From Labia minor (lineage: Eukaryota > Arthropoda > Insecta > Dermaptera > Spongiphoridae), in contig OY720350.1 in the NCBI GenBank assembly GCA_963082975.1, positions 8,327,488 through 8,391,487 on the forward strand: a stretch of DNA of 64,000 nt, in the 5' to 3' direction. The notes under the pieces are model-generated. The model made no database searches. It worked only from the letters and a program-made list of their open reading frames with translations, and was not told the DNA's origin. The position numbers and the translations under genes are program-made. Positions 1 through 11,510 of the stretch are shown piece after piece (the first letter of the stretch is position 1; every line of letters begins with the position of its first letter).

Positions 1-109
1 GGCAGCTGATGTTCAATTGAATTTTATTAGAAAAATTTGTTCTTAGTTGGAATCGAACGCCGACTTATATGTAGAAAATTGCTACGCTACACTCTCGGCT
101 AGCTGCCTT
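1..109 (-). repeat. tRNA-derived SINE-like repeat, left copy
   Basis: Read on the minus strand, the unit opens with GGCAGCTAGCCGAGAGTG, close to a Pol III A box, and further in has GTTCGATTCC, close to a B box. The seven bases at its two ends (GGCAGCT and AGCTGCC) are complementary, like an acceptor stem. The T-stem does not pair well, so this is not a working tRNA. A near-identical copy in the same orientation lies at 63724-63831. The window starts exactly at this unit, so any sequence that continues beyond it is not visible. A SINE or other tRNA-related repeat is the best reading. Confidence 0.55.
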
Positions 110-1518
110 CTTACATTAATCTACTAAACAATATTCTACTGCGGGGTTTCTACTAGGATTTTCCTCACTTATCACCAAAAATAAATAAAAAATAAATAAA
201 TAAAGGAATCATTATTCTATTTTACAACAAAGCATCTTTAATTGAGTGTAGATGCCAAATGAAATGTAAATATCAGTATATAAGGTGTGTGGCTATAATT
301 ATTGTTACATACTTAAATTTCAATGGAGTGATGAATGGAGTACAAGGACGATTAGTACAAGTATGGCAAGTGACGATTCGAAGGGAGGTCAAGGTTTCTT
401 TTTCTAAACACTTAACTGCTTCGAAGTAAGATATTTTACATTTTAGAGAAAATTCTACACGATATATAGTAATATTTTAAAAAATGTATCTTTAAATTTA
501 TCTCGAAGTGATATTTACAAATTACAAATTATATATATGGTTTAAATGGGATTTAGCGATGGCCACTTAACACGAATGCCAAGTGGATGCCGACCTTGTC
601 TCGAGTTTTTACGCCATCCAACAAACATTCTTTATAAACAATTCGCTGATTTATACGATATAGCCGGAAGGGATAGTAAAGGAAAATACACACACACAAA
701 TCAAATGACTTGTCTATCTGGTTAATTACAAAATTACAATCAATGATATATATTATAAATATGTCATTTGATATTTGATTTAGTTCAATGGATTCTAACG
801 ACCTTTAAATTCATGACAAGTGTAGCCATTATATTCATTAACACATCAGCAAAGATATAACAAAAAAAGAAAAAAATATATGAATTTCAAAGAAAATATA
901 TAAATATTTTCTTATTTTTTTTTTTTTTTAATTTTAAATAAATATTTATTAAACATTAATATTTATTTATTTATATTAAAATAATAAATAAATACCGCTA
1001 ATATTTATAAAGCAAAAAATTGAACTTTGGATTTGCAAATAAATATATTTAAGATTTAATTATACATTCATAGGTTCTTCGTTATTTTGTTATTACAATT
1101 TTAATAAATTTATATTAATTTAAAAATTTCTATCTTTAAGTTAAAATTTATAATAAATATAATTGAAATATTTTAAATCTAAAATCTATTCTAGAGACTT
1201 TCTAGAGAATTTTTTATACCTAATCACACAAGTAATCTTGGAGAAGAAATAATAAAAATAACTTTTAGATAATAAAACAGCGACAATATTAAAAGGTAAT
1301 ATAATTTCCTGGTGTTAGAAAAATTCTTGAATACATTCTAATTTATCCTTCAATGCCCATTTTTAGGTGAGTTCAATTTAATTATAAAATAGAATGGGAA
1401 GTTGTGAATAGATTCTGTTATTTATTAAACAATTTGACCACATCATCAGACTTGGAAAAATTAGTGGAAAAATACTCAGAAAATAATTTTATTTTTTTTC
1501 GAAAGAAAATATTTATAA
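110..1518. other. AT-rich intergenic DNA
   Basis: This stretch holds homopolymer and AT-rich runs and no convincing reading frame. A slightly GC-richer patch at about 545-680 matches nothing else I noticed in the window. Confidence 0.5.
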
Positions 1519-1650
1519 CGTTTTTCTCAACTTCACTTGGCGTCTGTCTGTCCCGGTGTCTGTTCGCTCTTTTGACAAATTGAAATTGATTTTTCATTGA
1601 CTTTTGAAAATTTTTTAATAGATATTTCAATTGATCCCGAGAAGGTATAG
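1519..1650 (-). repeat. Repeat F, minus copy
   Basis: The reverse complement matches 3760-3905 over most of its length, including the core GAACAGACACCGGGACAGAC and the following GCCAAGTGAAGTTGAGAAAA. The two copies face each other about 2.1 kb apart. The ACAGAC-rich core resembles the microsatellite-associated module in repeats A and B. No coding potential is visible. Confidence 0.6.
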
Positions 1651-3355
1651 AAGAAATATAATTGAATTATAATTAATTAATTTTAATATAATTAGCGATT
1701 AATTACTTTTAGTAACTAACTCTTTTTTATTTTTGGTCGAATTTTAATTCATTAAATTATATAATTATAATCTTGTAATATAGATAAAGCCTTAATAAAA
1801 ATAATATTAAATTAAAGACATTCAAAAAAAAAAAACTTATAAAGATGTAACAATTGAAATGCACAAATCCAAATTTTTGAATCTATTTGAAAATTCACCG
1901 CGTGTCTGTTATGTTTGTTGATTGTCCTTTGTGATGTTTTAGAATAGATTATTAAAGTTTGTGCTACTTTAAAAGAAAATGTATGAAAAATTTCTAATTT
2001 TTTTATATTTTTATAACCAATTTTCAAGTATTTTCCTATATGGGGCTTTCAGATATTAAATAAATAAAATAGGTTAAGTTGCTTAAAGAAGATCCAATCA
2101 ATCCCCATATTAGGTAAAATTCATTAATTTCGTAAATTAATTATATCTATCTATTTAAAACTTAAACTATCTAAAACTTAAGAAATTAAATTAAATTAAA
2201 TTAAATGGAAAACAAAGCGAATTTTTGAGTTTTAATCGTGAATTTCACTTAGAAACAACTGGGAATGTTAAGAAGCATTACTATCAACGAACTTTTATTA
2301 ATATTTATCACAAAATTGGATAAATAATTCCAATTTATATGATCTTAATATATTGTGAGAATTAGATAAATAATGTAGAGAGAAAAAAATATTTAAAAAT
2401 AGATATTTATTTAAATGAAATGAAATTATTTAATTTACAGAATGAAAATGTAATTTTAATCAATGATTAAAATGTTTTCAAGATTTATAATTACAATATT
2501 AAAATTTATATTTATATATTGTAATTATAATTATGATAATTATAATTATAATGATACGATCGAAGATGCGCTGAAAACATCGCTTATTTATAATTATGCG
2601 CTGTGAAAATATGGGAGATTTTCAACTTTGACCGCCGATTTGACCATGTTCCCAACCGAATTTTAAAAAACCAAGACCACTTTACAATTACACTTTTTTA
2701 AGCTCTACTCGAATCCAAAATCAAATTTTAAAAAAAGGAAAATTTTTCGCGACAGACACATAGACATATAGTATTTATAAACGAACTAAAAGTTCGTTGA
2801 AAATATAAACTAATATCAGGATTGGAATAAAAATACATTACATTGATATGAAACAAATGCACAAGATCGTAATATCAATTTAATCAATTATAAATTGCAG
2901 GCCATACGGATAGTAACATATAGAATGATTAAATATCTGTTACTTGAATAGAATCTAAAATATCATTTAATTTAATATCAAGGACGTCCACAGGTGGATC
3001 TCATAATTTATTTTAATAAAAAAAAGAAAGAAATGTCTTATCAATTCAATGAGTAAAAGAATTATTTAGTAGATTTTTATGTATATAAAGTAGTTAATGA
3101 TTGAGCTCAAAGCATTTTTTAGGTCATTTGTTAAACAAAAAGGTTAAAGGGATCATTGTTGTTTGTTTGATGAAATTGTTTGCTGCTAAAATGGTGATTG
3201 GATCAATGGAATGTATATATTCATTTAATGCTTAAAGTATTCAAGTATAATAAATCAATAAATACTTCAATTTAATTAGGAATTTTTCTTTTATTTATTT
3301 CCACGCTATTTAATTAAATAAAAATTTTTTAAAAACAAATTAATTACGAAATTAA
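1651..3355. other. AT-rich intergenic DNA
   Basis: This stretch is AT-rich, with short (AAATT)n at about 2190-2206. A patch at about 2560-2790 holds a GACAGACACATAGACATA motif like the edge of repeat F or A, but is too degraded to assign. No gene is seen. Confidence 0.45.
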
Positions 3356-3400
3356 AATATTAACTAAAATGCAATGAAACATTGCATTTTAGTTAATATT
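3356..3400. repeat. Perfect 21-bp inverted repeat with a 3-nt loop
   Basis: Bases 3356-3376 and 3380-3400 are exact reverse complements, built around TAACTAAAATGCAATG, with loop AAA. It would form a strong hairpin in RNA or a cruciform in DNA. There is no T-run or recognisable transposon end beside it. Confidence 0.85.
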
Positions 3401-3424
3401 CATGAAAATTCATTGTTGCTTTTA

Positions 3425-3428
3425 ATGA

Positions 3429-3462
<34 letters not shown>

Positions 3463-3464
3463 TT
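3425..3464. repeat. (ATT)n microsatellite
   Basis: About ten uninterrupted ATT triplets follow AATAATA. Similar ATA/TTA tracts occur near 17833, 22346, 57836 and 63572. Confidence 0.9.
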
Positions 3465-3759
3465 GTAAATTTATGAAAAATTTAAACAAGAACTAAAAAA
3501 AGATAATATAAATATAAATGTTTTTTTATAAAAATAACGTTTTTCTTATGGACTAAAAAGAATAAAATAATTTTTCTATAAGCCTGACAAAATTTCTTCA
3601 TATACAACGAAAAAACGTTGGGCGCACATTCGTTGACCCACGATAACTTTTAATATTTATTTGTCCACAAGGATAGTTGACTATCTTTTTGCCAATAATT
3701 TTCAGAATTATTTGCCAATTGCATTAAAATTAATTAATTATAATTAAATTATATTACTT

Positions 3760-3905
3760 CCACACCTTCCAGGTATCAATTGAAATATCTATAAGAATTT
3801 CCAAAAGTCTAGCTAAGTTTAAAGCTGATGAAAAATCGATTTCAATTTGTCAAAAGTGCGAACAGACACCGGGACAGACAAACGCCAAGTGAAGTTGAGA
3901 AAAAC
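3760..3905 (+). repeat. Repeat F, plus copy
   Basis: This is the inverted partner of 1519-1650. It contains the same CAATTGAAATATCTAT start, the AACAGACACCGGGACAGAC core and the GCCAAGTGAAGTTGAG end, with a short internal insertion relative to the first copy. Confidence 0.6.
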
Positions 3906-5008
3906 ATAAAAAGAAAGAATGTATAGTTCTTTTACAGTTCAACTAATGAAATTTTCATTCGTTAATTTTTAATTGATATGAAAGATGTAATTCACCAAGT
4001 AAAATTTTTGAACTAGATTTTATTTTAATAGCCGTTGTTAAGGAAAGTTTTATTTAATTAAATATATTATTATGAACATTTTAATATACGTTATATATAT
4101 TTATATATATTCCTTTTATTTCTTAAGTTGTAATTAATTATTTTTATTTATACGTATTTTTTTAAGAATATGTGAAAATATATTGCAATATTCTCTATTT
4201 CGCATATGAAATAACTTTTAAGCTAGGAATGAGTTTAGTTGAATGAATGATAAATCAAAGAAAATAATACATGCACATATTAACTTACAATTAAAGCATT
4301 TCATATATTTTTATTATATTTTCCACCCAAAGCTTGTTTTATAATCATTTAAAACTTGTTTTTATGTGATAATGTGGAAAAAATAAAGCTATTTAAAGAA
4401 TTATAATATTTTCTTAATATTTATGAATCTGTGTGATAATTTTTTAATTTTTTTTTTAAATTTATATATATATATATATATATATATTATTTTTAATTGA
4501 TAGAAAAGAATGTATTCTTTAATTTAACGATTTTCTTAAATTGTCCTAAATGGCAAACAATCCATGTTGGTTGGTGTTGATTAAAGTTTTTCTGTTGTTT
4601 TGATTTCGTAATCAATATTTTCAAGAGATAGATTCAAAAAATTATTCCGAATTAAGTGAATGGCCAAGTTAATATCATGTCCCATAGTTTGTTTTTATTA
4701 TTTTTTGCCGGCTTTCATGTTTAATAAACAATCGAAGGCGGTTGAAGAAATGAATCTGCCCAAAAATGAGTCACCAATTTTGAACTAGCAATTGAATCGG
4801 TTCAATTTTACATTTTACGTTTATGAAGAAATTGCTTAGAAGGAAATGTCAGTCTCAGTGGACTGCAGAATTAAAAAACAATTGAAGCTGCTCGCAATTA
4901 CAAAATACAAATGGAGAGAGAAACAAGAGAGGGAGAGATCAAGGTGTGTAAACATGATGAGCTACAATTATTCGATTTAGGTCAAATTGAATCCATTATT
5001 TTTAGTAT
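3906..5008. other. AT-rich intergenic DNA
   Basis: This stretch contains an (AT)n tract at about 4464-4487 and otherwise unique-looking AT-rich sequence. No supported gene is present. Confidence 0.45.
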
Positions 5009-5465
5009 CGTAGTATTGCGATCTCGAAAATTTTCGATGTCGAGATTTTGATGTTTTTTTACGTTTTGAAGGTTCCTGAATCATTTTCACTAATGTGGCA
5101 ACCGGAAGAGAGTCAGTACCTAAAACTCTTTAATTTTTTTCCCTCTAAAGTGACCGTAAAAATAAAGATTTATGTTTGATAGTTTTTCACATGATTAAAA
5201 ATTGTATAAAACTGCTATATATAGAATTAGAGCTTGATTGAATCACTGAAAGTACCAGAATTAATTTTTTAACACTACAAATCTCACTCGCCAACACGTG
5301 ACGTGGTGCCATCAACAAAGAGCCAAACATGCGCTGATTTAATAAATATTATTTATTAATTTTAATTAATAATTTATAATTAATTAAATTTAATTTAAAT
5401 ATAATATATTATGTTATTTAATCCAATTCAAATTGCGAGATAGTCGAGTGGAGACACTCCAGCTT
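5009..5465 (-). repeat. Repeat A, copy 1 (internally deleted)
   Basis: This is a minus-strand member of the ~600-bp repeat A family. It runs from the GTGATCGCAA-like 3' end at 5009 to the AGCTGGAGTGTCTCCACTCG left end at about 5465. It keeps the CACGTG-containing block and the CTATATATAG block but lacks the central TCTAGCTCAAACCG module and the CA tract, so about 150 bp are missing. Confidence 0.85.
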
Positions 5466-6092
5466 CTTTTCAAAAGGGTCAATAAAAGATTTTGTTAGAA
5501 AATAAATTTTATCTAAAAAGAAAAGTCTTAAGATTTCATCAAATTGAACTTTGTTTAAATTATAAATAAATAAATAAATGTAAATATTAGTTAATATTTT
5601 TCTATTATAACATTAATCTAAATTTACAAAATTTATCATTTGTTATTATTAATTTACATAGTGAACTAAAAATATAGGATAAATTTTGAATGTATTTTTT
5701 TTATGGACTATAGATAGACCTTGATTGACTCACGAAATATGTTTTAATAGGTTTATAACAAGGCCAGTTAAACTAACACCTAGATAAGTAAAATAAGTAA
5801 AATATTCATTAGGTCATAGAATAGACAAGTCATTCTAGTTTACAAATGTAATCAATCAAAACAATATTATATTAGTATATATATATATAATGTATGAATC
5901 ATATTATCATCTCTATAATAAAAAAATAAATCATTATTTACTTGCCAATTTAATTATTCAAAATTAAATTTTTGAAATTAAAATATTAAAAATATATATT
6001 CGAGATAATATAATTGATGATTATCAAATTGAACATATTTATATACATTATTAATGTTCAAAATACAAAATTATATACGAGTATATTTTATT
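5466..6092. other. AT-rich intergenic DNA
   Basis: Only AT-rich sequence with TA tracts is seen, and no gene. Confidence 0.4.
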
Positions 6093-6309
6093 ACAGTGAT
6101 TCTCAACCACTCTGCCGCGAGTTTATGAGGCTCTTAAACATTTCCGACTTTTTCCTAAATATGGTTCTAAAAAGAAAAAAGGTAAACAGTTTTTGGGACC
6201 ACTTTTTTTCAATATTGTAAACTTTTACATTTATCTTTTTCTTTGTGTGCCGTCAAATTTTTAAACCGTTAAAAGTGTGCCGCGGTAAAAAAAAAGTTGA
6301 GAATCACTA
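6093..6309 (+). mobile_element. hAT-like MITE of the GTGCCGCGG subfamily
   Basis: The left end CAGTGATTCTCAACC pairs with the right end GTTGAGAATCACT. Inside the TIRs are CCGCGAG on the left and GTGTGCCGCGG on the right, with the shared core AACATTTCCGACTTTTT and ATGGTTCTAAAAA. There is no transposase, so it is non-autonomous. No clear 8-bp target duplication is seen for this copy. The related copy at 61651 has a perfect one, which supports the hAT assignment. Confidence 0.75.
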
Positions 6310-6470
6310 TTAATTGGAAGATATGTGCTATTTGATGATGAGACAATGTGAATTAACAAGAAAAAAATAAATTTTAATTAGAATAGAATACACCCCTTTG
6401 TATCATTTCATTCACCACCTTTTCTTGATATTTTTTTTTGATTATAAATTTTAAAGAGTGGGAAAAAAAA

Positions 6471-6677
6471 TCAATAAGACGGGCCCAGGAAAAAATGAAA
6501 AAGCGCACCGTTATTGTAAAATTCCTCTTGGAAGGTAACTTTTCGCTTACGAATGATTGGTAAATCATCGACTCCAAGATTTTCACGGGACAAGGAGGAC
6601 ACTAAAATCCCGCGAAGTGTTGCTAAAGTCGAAGGGCTTAACTGTCGATCCACACTATAACTATCTTCTACACCCAT
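6471..6677 (-). CDS. Candidate first coding exon of an unrecognised gene
   Basis: The minus-strand ATG at 6677 sits in an A-rich context typical of arthropod starts. It opens about 57 codons of balanced composition, unlike the Phe/Ile/Lys/Tyr-rich chance frames elsewhere. The peptide begins MGVEDSYSVDRQLSPSTLAT and is hydrophilic and Ser/Arg-rich. At about residues 44-49 it has RKRKVTF, which fits the RVxF docking motif for protein phosphatase 1; short motifs of this kind also arise by chance. Beyond residue 57 the frame becomes Phe-rich. Possible splice donors are GTAAGC at 6550 (exon 6551-6677) or GTGCGC near 6508. I do not recognise the protein and found no second exon. Upstream sequence looks like a 5'UTR or promoter. 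It may be an alternative first exon, or a chance frame. Confidence 0.35.
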   Translation of the reverse strand: MGVEDSYSVDRQLSPSTLATLRGILVSSLSRENLGVDDLPIIRKRKVTFQEEFYNNGALFHFFLGPSY

Positions 6678-6689
6678 TTTTTTTTATTT

Positions 6690-7020
6690 TTTTATTATTG
6701 ATTGATGGATTAATTTTTAATTGATAATAATCACAGATTGAACATCACTAGTTAATTAACACGGAACGACATGATAGAGTCGCACGGAAGGTGAGACACT
6801 CACTGTACACTCAGCTGCTCTCTGTTGATTTCACTCTCACTCTCCTGAAAGCGGACTTCACGTCATAAGATCTGAATGAGGAAGGGGACGAACGAAGGAG
6901 GTCCCTGGAGACCTTCACGGAGGGGCCACACGTTCATTCCAAAGAACATAACAGAGATAGAAATATCCTTCCCTACCCCCTCCTATCCCCTCTCTCACTC
7001 TATCTTTCTATCTCTATTTT
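6690..7020 (-). promoter_or_regulatory. Putative 5'UTR/promoter of the candidate exon
   Basis: This stretch is distinctly GC-richer than its surroundings. It has CpG-containing patches, a pyrimidine-rich tract on the plus strand (about 6970-7015), and initiator-like CTCACTGTACACTCAG near 6799. It lies immediately upstream of the minus-strand ATG at 6677. No copy of it was noticed elsewhere in the window. The promoter role is inference from composition and position only. Confidence 0.3.
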
Positions 7021-7277
7021 GATCTGCATACCAGATAACACTCATACAAATATAAATACAAATATAAGAGACAATTTTAGATGCAGTGATTCGACTTGGA
7101 AACTCTCGTTTTCATGATAAAATTTTCCTACTAGATTAGTCACCATCCTCCATAATATAAAAGTTTAGAAATTAAATAATCATTATATTTATTCATTCAT
7201 AATGAAAAGCATTCCATCACACACATTCATTTATTTATTCATATTTCTCCAAAGTTATATATATATATATATATATA

Positions 7278-7861
7278 AGCTGGAGTGTCTCCACTCGACT
7301 ATCTCGCAATTTGAATTGGATTAAATAACATATATTATATTTAAATTAAATTTAATTAAATTATTTATAAAATTTATTAAATCCACGCATGTTTGGCTTT
7401 TTGTTGATGGCACCACGTCACGTGTTGGCGCGTGATATTTGCAGTGTTAAAAAATTAATTCTTGTACTTTCAGCGATTCAATCAAGCTGAAATTCTATAT
7501 ATAGCAGTTGTATACAATTTTTAATTATGTGAAAAATTATCAAACATATATCTTTATTTTTACGGTCACTTTAGAGGAAAAGAAATCAAAACGTGGTAGG
7601 TAGCAAGACCCTCTGCGATTGAGCTACATTTCTCAAAAGTTGATAGAAAACTACGAATTTTGAATAATGCCCATGTACCGAATTTCATAATTCTAGCTCA
7701 AACCGTTTTTGCGTAATCTTGTATACATACACACACACACAGGCAATTTTCTCAACCTTATTGAAAATGAATCAGGAACCTTCAAAACGTATAAAAACAA
7801 CAAAATCTCGACATCGAAAATTTTCGTGATCGCAATACTATCTCTGGCGAGATTGTAAAAA
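7278..7861 (+). repeat. Repeat A, copy 2 (near full length)
   Basis: It starts AGCTGGAGTGTCTCCACTCG and continues ACTATCTCGCAATTTG. It has the CACGTCACGTGTTGGCGCGTG block, CTATATATAGCAG, the TCTAGCTCAAACCG module, a CA tract, and ends CTATCTCTGGCGAGATTG. The subterminal ACTATCTCGC near the left end is complementary to GCGAGAT-AGT at the right end. There is no credible protein. A short AT dinucleotide tract abuts the left end. Confidence 0.9.
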
Positions 7862-8540
7862 TGATTACATAGTCATTAAATGACCCAAATATGCCGGTTG
7901 AGTTTACCTGAATAGAAATGCTATTTCCTATCGAAAAATAAAATAAAAATAAATGAAATGTAGAGAAATTCCGGATTGAATTTAGGTCAAAGATCATTTG
8001 GACTGTGTGTCCATTTATTTTATATTTATTTAAAATACTTCCAACAGGGATATTTCTATAAAAACTTAAATGAAATATTTTTTTATGAGGATTTATTGAT
8101 GAAATTAATCCTACTTTTACAAATTTCCTAATAAATGGTATGTTATGTTCTATTATTAATTAATTTATCGTAAATAAATGCCAAAATTGCTATTATGCTA
8201 GCTATTCAGGATGATCTTAAAAATTCAAATACTTGTATACTTTTATTTATAATTTCATACTCGTTAGCTTGCTAATTGGTAAAACGAAAAATTTGTGTAA
8301 AAAAAAATAAATAAATAAAAAAAGTCATTAATTTGATCATTCATTATTTTTCATTTTCTAATGTAATTATATTAGATCTTCTTTGTTGATTAAATAAATT
8401 AGAATAAAAAACAAATCATTACAATTAGAATTTGTGAATGTTCTCATAAATCTATTATCATTCAGTTAATGAATTATTTATTATGTAAAAAAAATAATAA
8501 TAAAGTTTTTAAAAGAAATAATAATTATTAATAATAATAA
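7862..8540. other. AT-rich intergenic DNA
   Basis: AT-rich sequence with poly-A/T runs; nothing recognised. Confidence 0.4.
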
Positions 8541-8665
8541 GGCGACCATATTTTGAAAACATCAAATCAGGACATTTTACCTTTTTTTTAGAAGCAAATT
8601 AAGAAAAAATTTGAAAAAAAGTACGAATGGACAGAGCTTACAAATGGAGGACGGTTGTGGTCACC
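8541..8665. mobile_element. Short MITE with GGYGACCA ends
   Basis: The left end GGCGACCATA and right end TGTGGTCACC are inverted repeats (GGYGACCAYA). The interior AAACATC...GGACATTTTACC...AAAAAGTACGAA resembles the interior of the hAT-like element at 54841. A 13-bp AT-rich sequence (TTAATAATAATAA) flanks both sides, but it is microsatellite-like, so the true duplication length is uncertain. Probably hAT-type and non-autonomous. Confidence 0.6.
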
Positions 8666-9340
8666 TTAATAATAATAAAATATGATATTAATGTGAATGA
8701 GCTTTATTTATTTATTATTAAAATTAAACACAAAACTTGGAGAAAAAATATTTAGCTGATGATTGACAAATTAAATTTTTAAATATTTCAATTTAGTGAA
8801 ATCATCAATAGGAAATATATAAATTCAAAGAGTGGTTTGGTTTTATGTTAGGTTTTTTTTATTTTTATTTGAAAAGGGGAGAATTAAATTCTTTTGTTAT
8901 TTAAAAAATTAAAATAAATAATCTTTAATTAATCTTTAAATATTGGTAATAAAAAATTCAGCGAATCAGTTTGTTCCATTTACTACTAAACATACTACAC
9001 GATGATTTTGTTAAAAAAATCGTAGCTAGATAAATAAAATACATTGGGGTAGTATATTTTTAATTAGAAAAGTGATAATAAATTTGTAATAAAAATAAGA
9101 AGAAAAAAAAATATATAGGTCGCATTTTTATTTTATATGAAGTTCTTACAAATAACAAGAACTTTGGATAATTAATGAAGGAATTGTTTTTTATTGTACC
9201 AAATAAAAATTTCAAACTAAAAATTATCGAATTTTTTTATTAAAAAACTCTGATAATAAGAGAAAAAGCAAATTTAAAAAACCTTTAAGAAAATATTAAT
9301 TTTGTAGAATTAATAAAACAAAAACACTTTATACCCTTGT
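8666..9340. other. AT-rich intergenic DNA
   Basis: No gene or repeat recognised. Confidence 0.4.
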
Positions 9341-9936
9341 ATACTATCTCGCCAGAGATAGTATTGCTATCATCAAAATTTTCAATGTAGAGATTTTGAT
9401 GTTTTTATATGTTTTGAAGGTTCCTGAATCATTTTCAATAAGGTTGAGAAAAAGGTATGTGTGTGTGTGTATGTATGTAGACAAGATTACACAAAAACGG
9501 TTTGAGCTAGAATAATGAAATTTGGTATAGGGGCATTATTCAAAATTCGTAGTTTTCTATCAACTTTTGAGAAATGTAGCCCATTCGGAAAAGGACCATT
9601 ATCTACCACGTTTTCATATTATTTTTTCCTTTAAACTGACCGTAAAAATAAAGTTATATGTTTGATAGTTTATCTCATGATTAAAAATTGTATAAACCTG
9701 CTATATATAGAATTTAAGCTTGATTGAATCACTGAAAGTACCAGAATTAATTTTTTAACACTGCAAATATCACGCGCCAACACGTGACGTGGTGCCATCA
9801 ACAAAGAGCCAAATATGCGTTGATTTAATAAATATTATTTATTAATTTTAATTTATAATTAATTAAATTTAATTTAAATATATATTAATTAATCCAATTC
9901 AAATTTGCGAGATAGTCGAGTGGAGACACTCAAGCT
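9341..9936 (-). repeat. Repeat A, copy 3 (near full length)
   Basis: This is a minus-strand copy. It begins at 9341 with the complementary 3' hairpin ACTATCTCGCCAGAGATAGT and ends with GCGAGATAGTCGAGTGGAG...CAAGCTT. All blocks are present, including a GT/GTAT tract at about 9456-9478 corresponding to the family's CA tract. Confidence 0.9.
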
Positions 9937-10860
9937 TATTTTAAATTTTAGTAATGGATAGACTTATTATTCACATATAATTTTATTTAATGAAAAAAGA
10001 AAAAGAAATGTCTATGAAGATATAAGATTATATGAAAATATAAGATAATTTTGAAAGGATTGATTCAATTAACTATAAAATACTATATGTTTAAGGAGAT
10101 TAAGTTGTGTAAAATATGTAGCCCTCAGGGTTTTTAATTAAGATATAACCTAAAATAAACGTCAAGTAGTTTAATGTATAATAAATTTCAAACTGTTATG
10201 ATCTCATTTTCCATAAGAAATATTCATAATATTTTGCTGGTTAGATTACTTTCAATGTTATATCATTTTGATATTTAAAAATTAATAATTAAATAGTAAA
10301 TATATACGTGAGGGCAATTGATATGCTCGCCCCCCCCCCCCCCTAGAATTACATTTCAAATTAATTATTTTTATTTGAGTGAAGTAGGTCTGATTTTGGG
10401 ATATTATTATATATTATAATTATTTTTGTGTGTGTTGTTTTTTTTTCTATTCTACTCCATTCAAGTGATATTCCATTTTTTGGCAAGTTTTTATTTCTTT
10501 ATCTACGAAATGCTTTTGATATTATATAAAATTCCCAAACGACCTTCTCCCCCCTTTTCTACCTTGATTCTAGTTCAATGACTTGAAAACGTTTCTTCCC
10601 ACTCAACTATAAGAAGAATAGAAACACATGCATACGGAATTATTATCATTATTATTATTATTATCTCTATTCTCATTGGAAATTATATTAAAATTATTTG
10701 TTGAGAAGCTATAATTAATATGATCTCTGGCCTTGGTGTAAAAGTAAAAAGTATAAATTGAGTATTATTTATAATATTAATATTTTTTTTTTGATAAAAA
10801 GAAAATATTTTTAATTTGTTGATATAATTTGGATTATTTTTAATGATTAATTTGTATATA
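9937..10860. other. AT-rich intergenic DNA with a C14 run
   Basis: The only notable items are a run of 14 C at 10330-10343 and a (TTA)n tract near 10640-10662. The C-run is not inside a recognised MITE. Confidence 0.45.
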
Positions 10861-11252
10861 CGAGGATGGGGTGAATTTTTTTTTTTTTTTTTGCTATATT
10901 TTTCAACATAATCTTTATCAACACTGATACATTTCTCATAACGGTGTTCTAATTAATTTAATTTAATTTAATTTAAGTCTCATCAATAGTTATGAATTGA
11001 CGAAAAAATTCGTTTGGATTACTCCTACAGCGCCAAATTGTGGGTAGAAATGGTTTTTTGAAGCAGTTTTTGGTCTAATGTTAGCAAACGCGGCACCCAC
11101 ATTGCACACAGCTTTCCATATTAAAATGGTTGTGCAAAATATTTCGCACACGTTCAGCTTACATCGTACAGGTCTCAGCTATCTTAATGTTGAAAAATAA
11201 AGAAAAAAAAAACATTTTTCTTGGTCAGGCCGGAAACTTTTATTTACCCTCT
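10861..11252 (-). mobile_element. Deletion-derived mariner MITE, copy 1
   Basis: It belongs to the same family as 19641-20047 and 43434-43875. The left end CGAGGATGGGGTGAA follows TA, and the right end GGTCAGGCCGGAAAC...ACCCTC is more decayed. On the minus strand a central block matches the mariner second helix-turn-helix region (AERVRNIL-like), then jumps to terminal sequence. The 5' and 3' thirds of a normal transposase gene are missing, so it is non-autonomous. Confidence 0.8.
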
Positions 11253-11469
11253 TATTATAAAAAAAAGACATTAAGTCACGTGACATGGTATTAGAAAAAG
11301 TATTAATTGAATTGGAATGTTTGCCACTGATTGTGAATGTTTAATAAATTTACCAATTAATACTTAACAAATAAAAAAAAATGGTATTTTCTTTTTTTTA
11401 CCATTAATAATTTAATATAAGTATATAAAAAAATATTCCAATTTCAAAATATTTTTTTTTCCTAATTAA

Positions 11470-11510
<41 letters not shown>

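Noticed and set aside
9341-9360. Helitron 3' end, from the repeat A terminal hairpin
   Set aside because: Helitrons have a hairpin followed by CTRR and start with TC. Repeat A has neither, and its ends look inverted.
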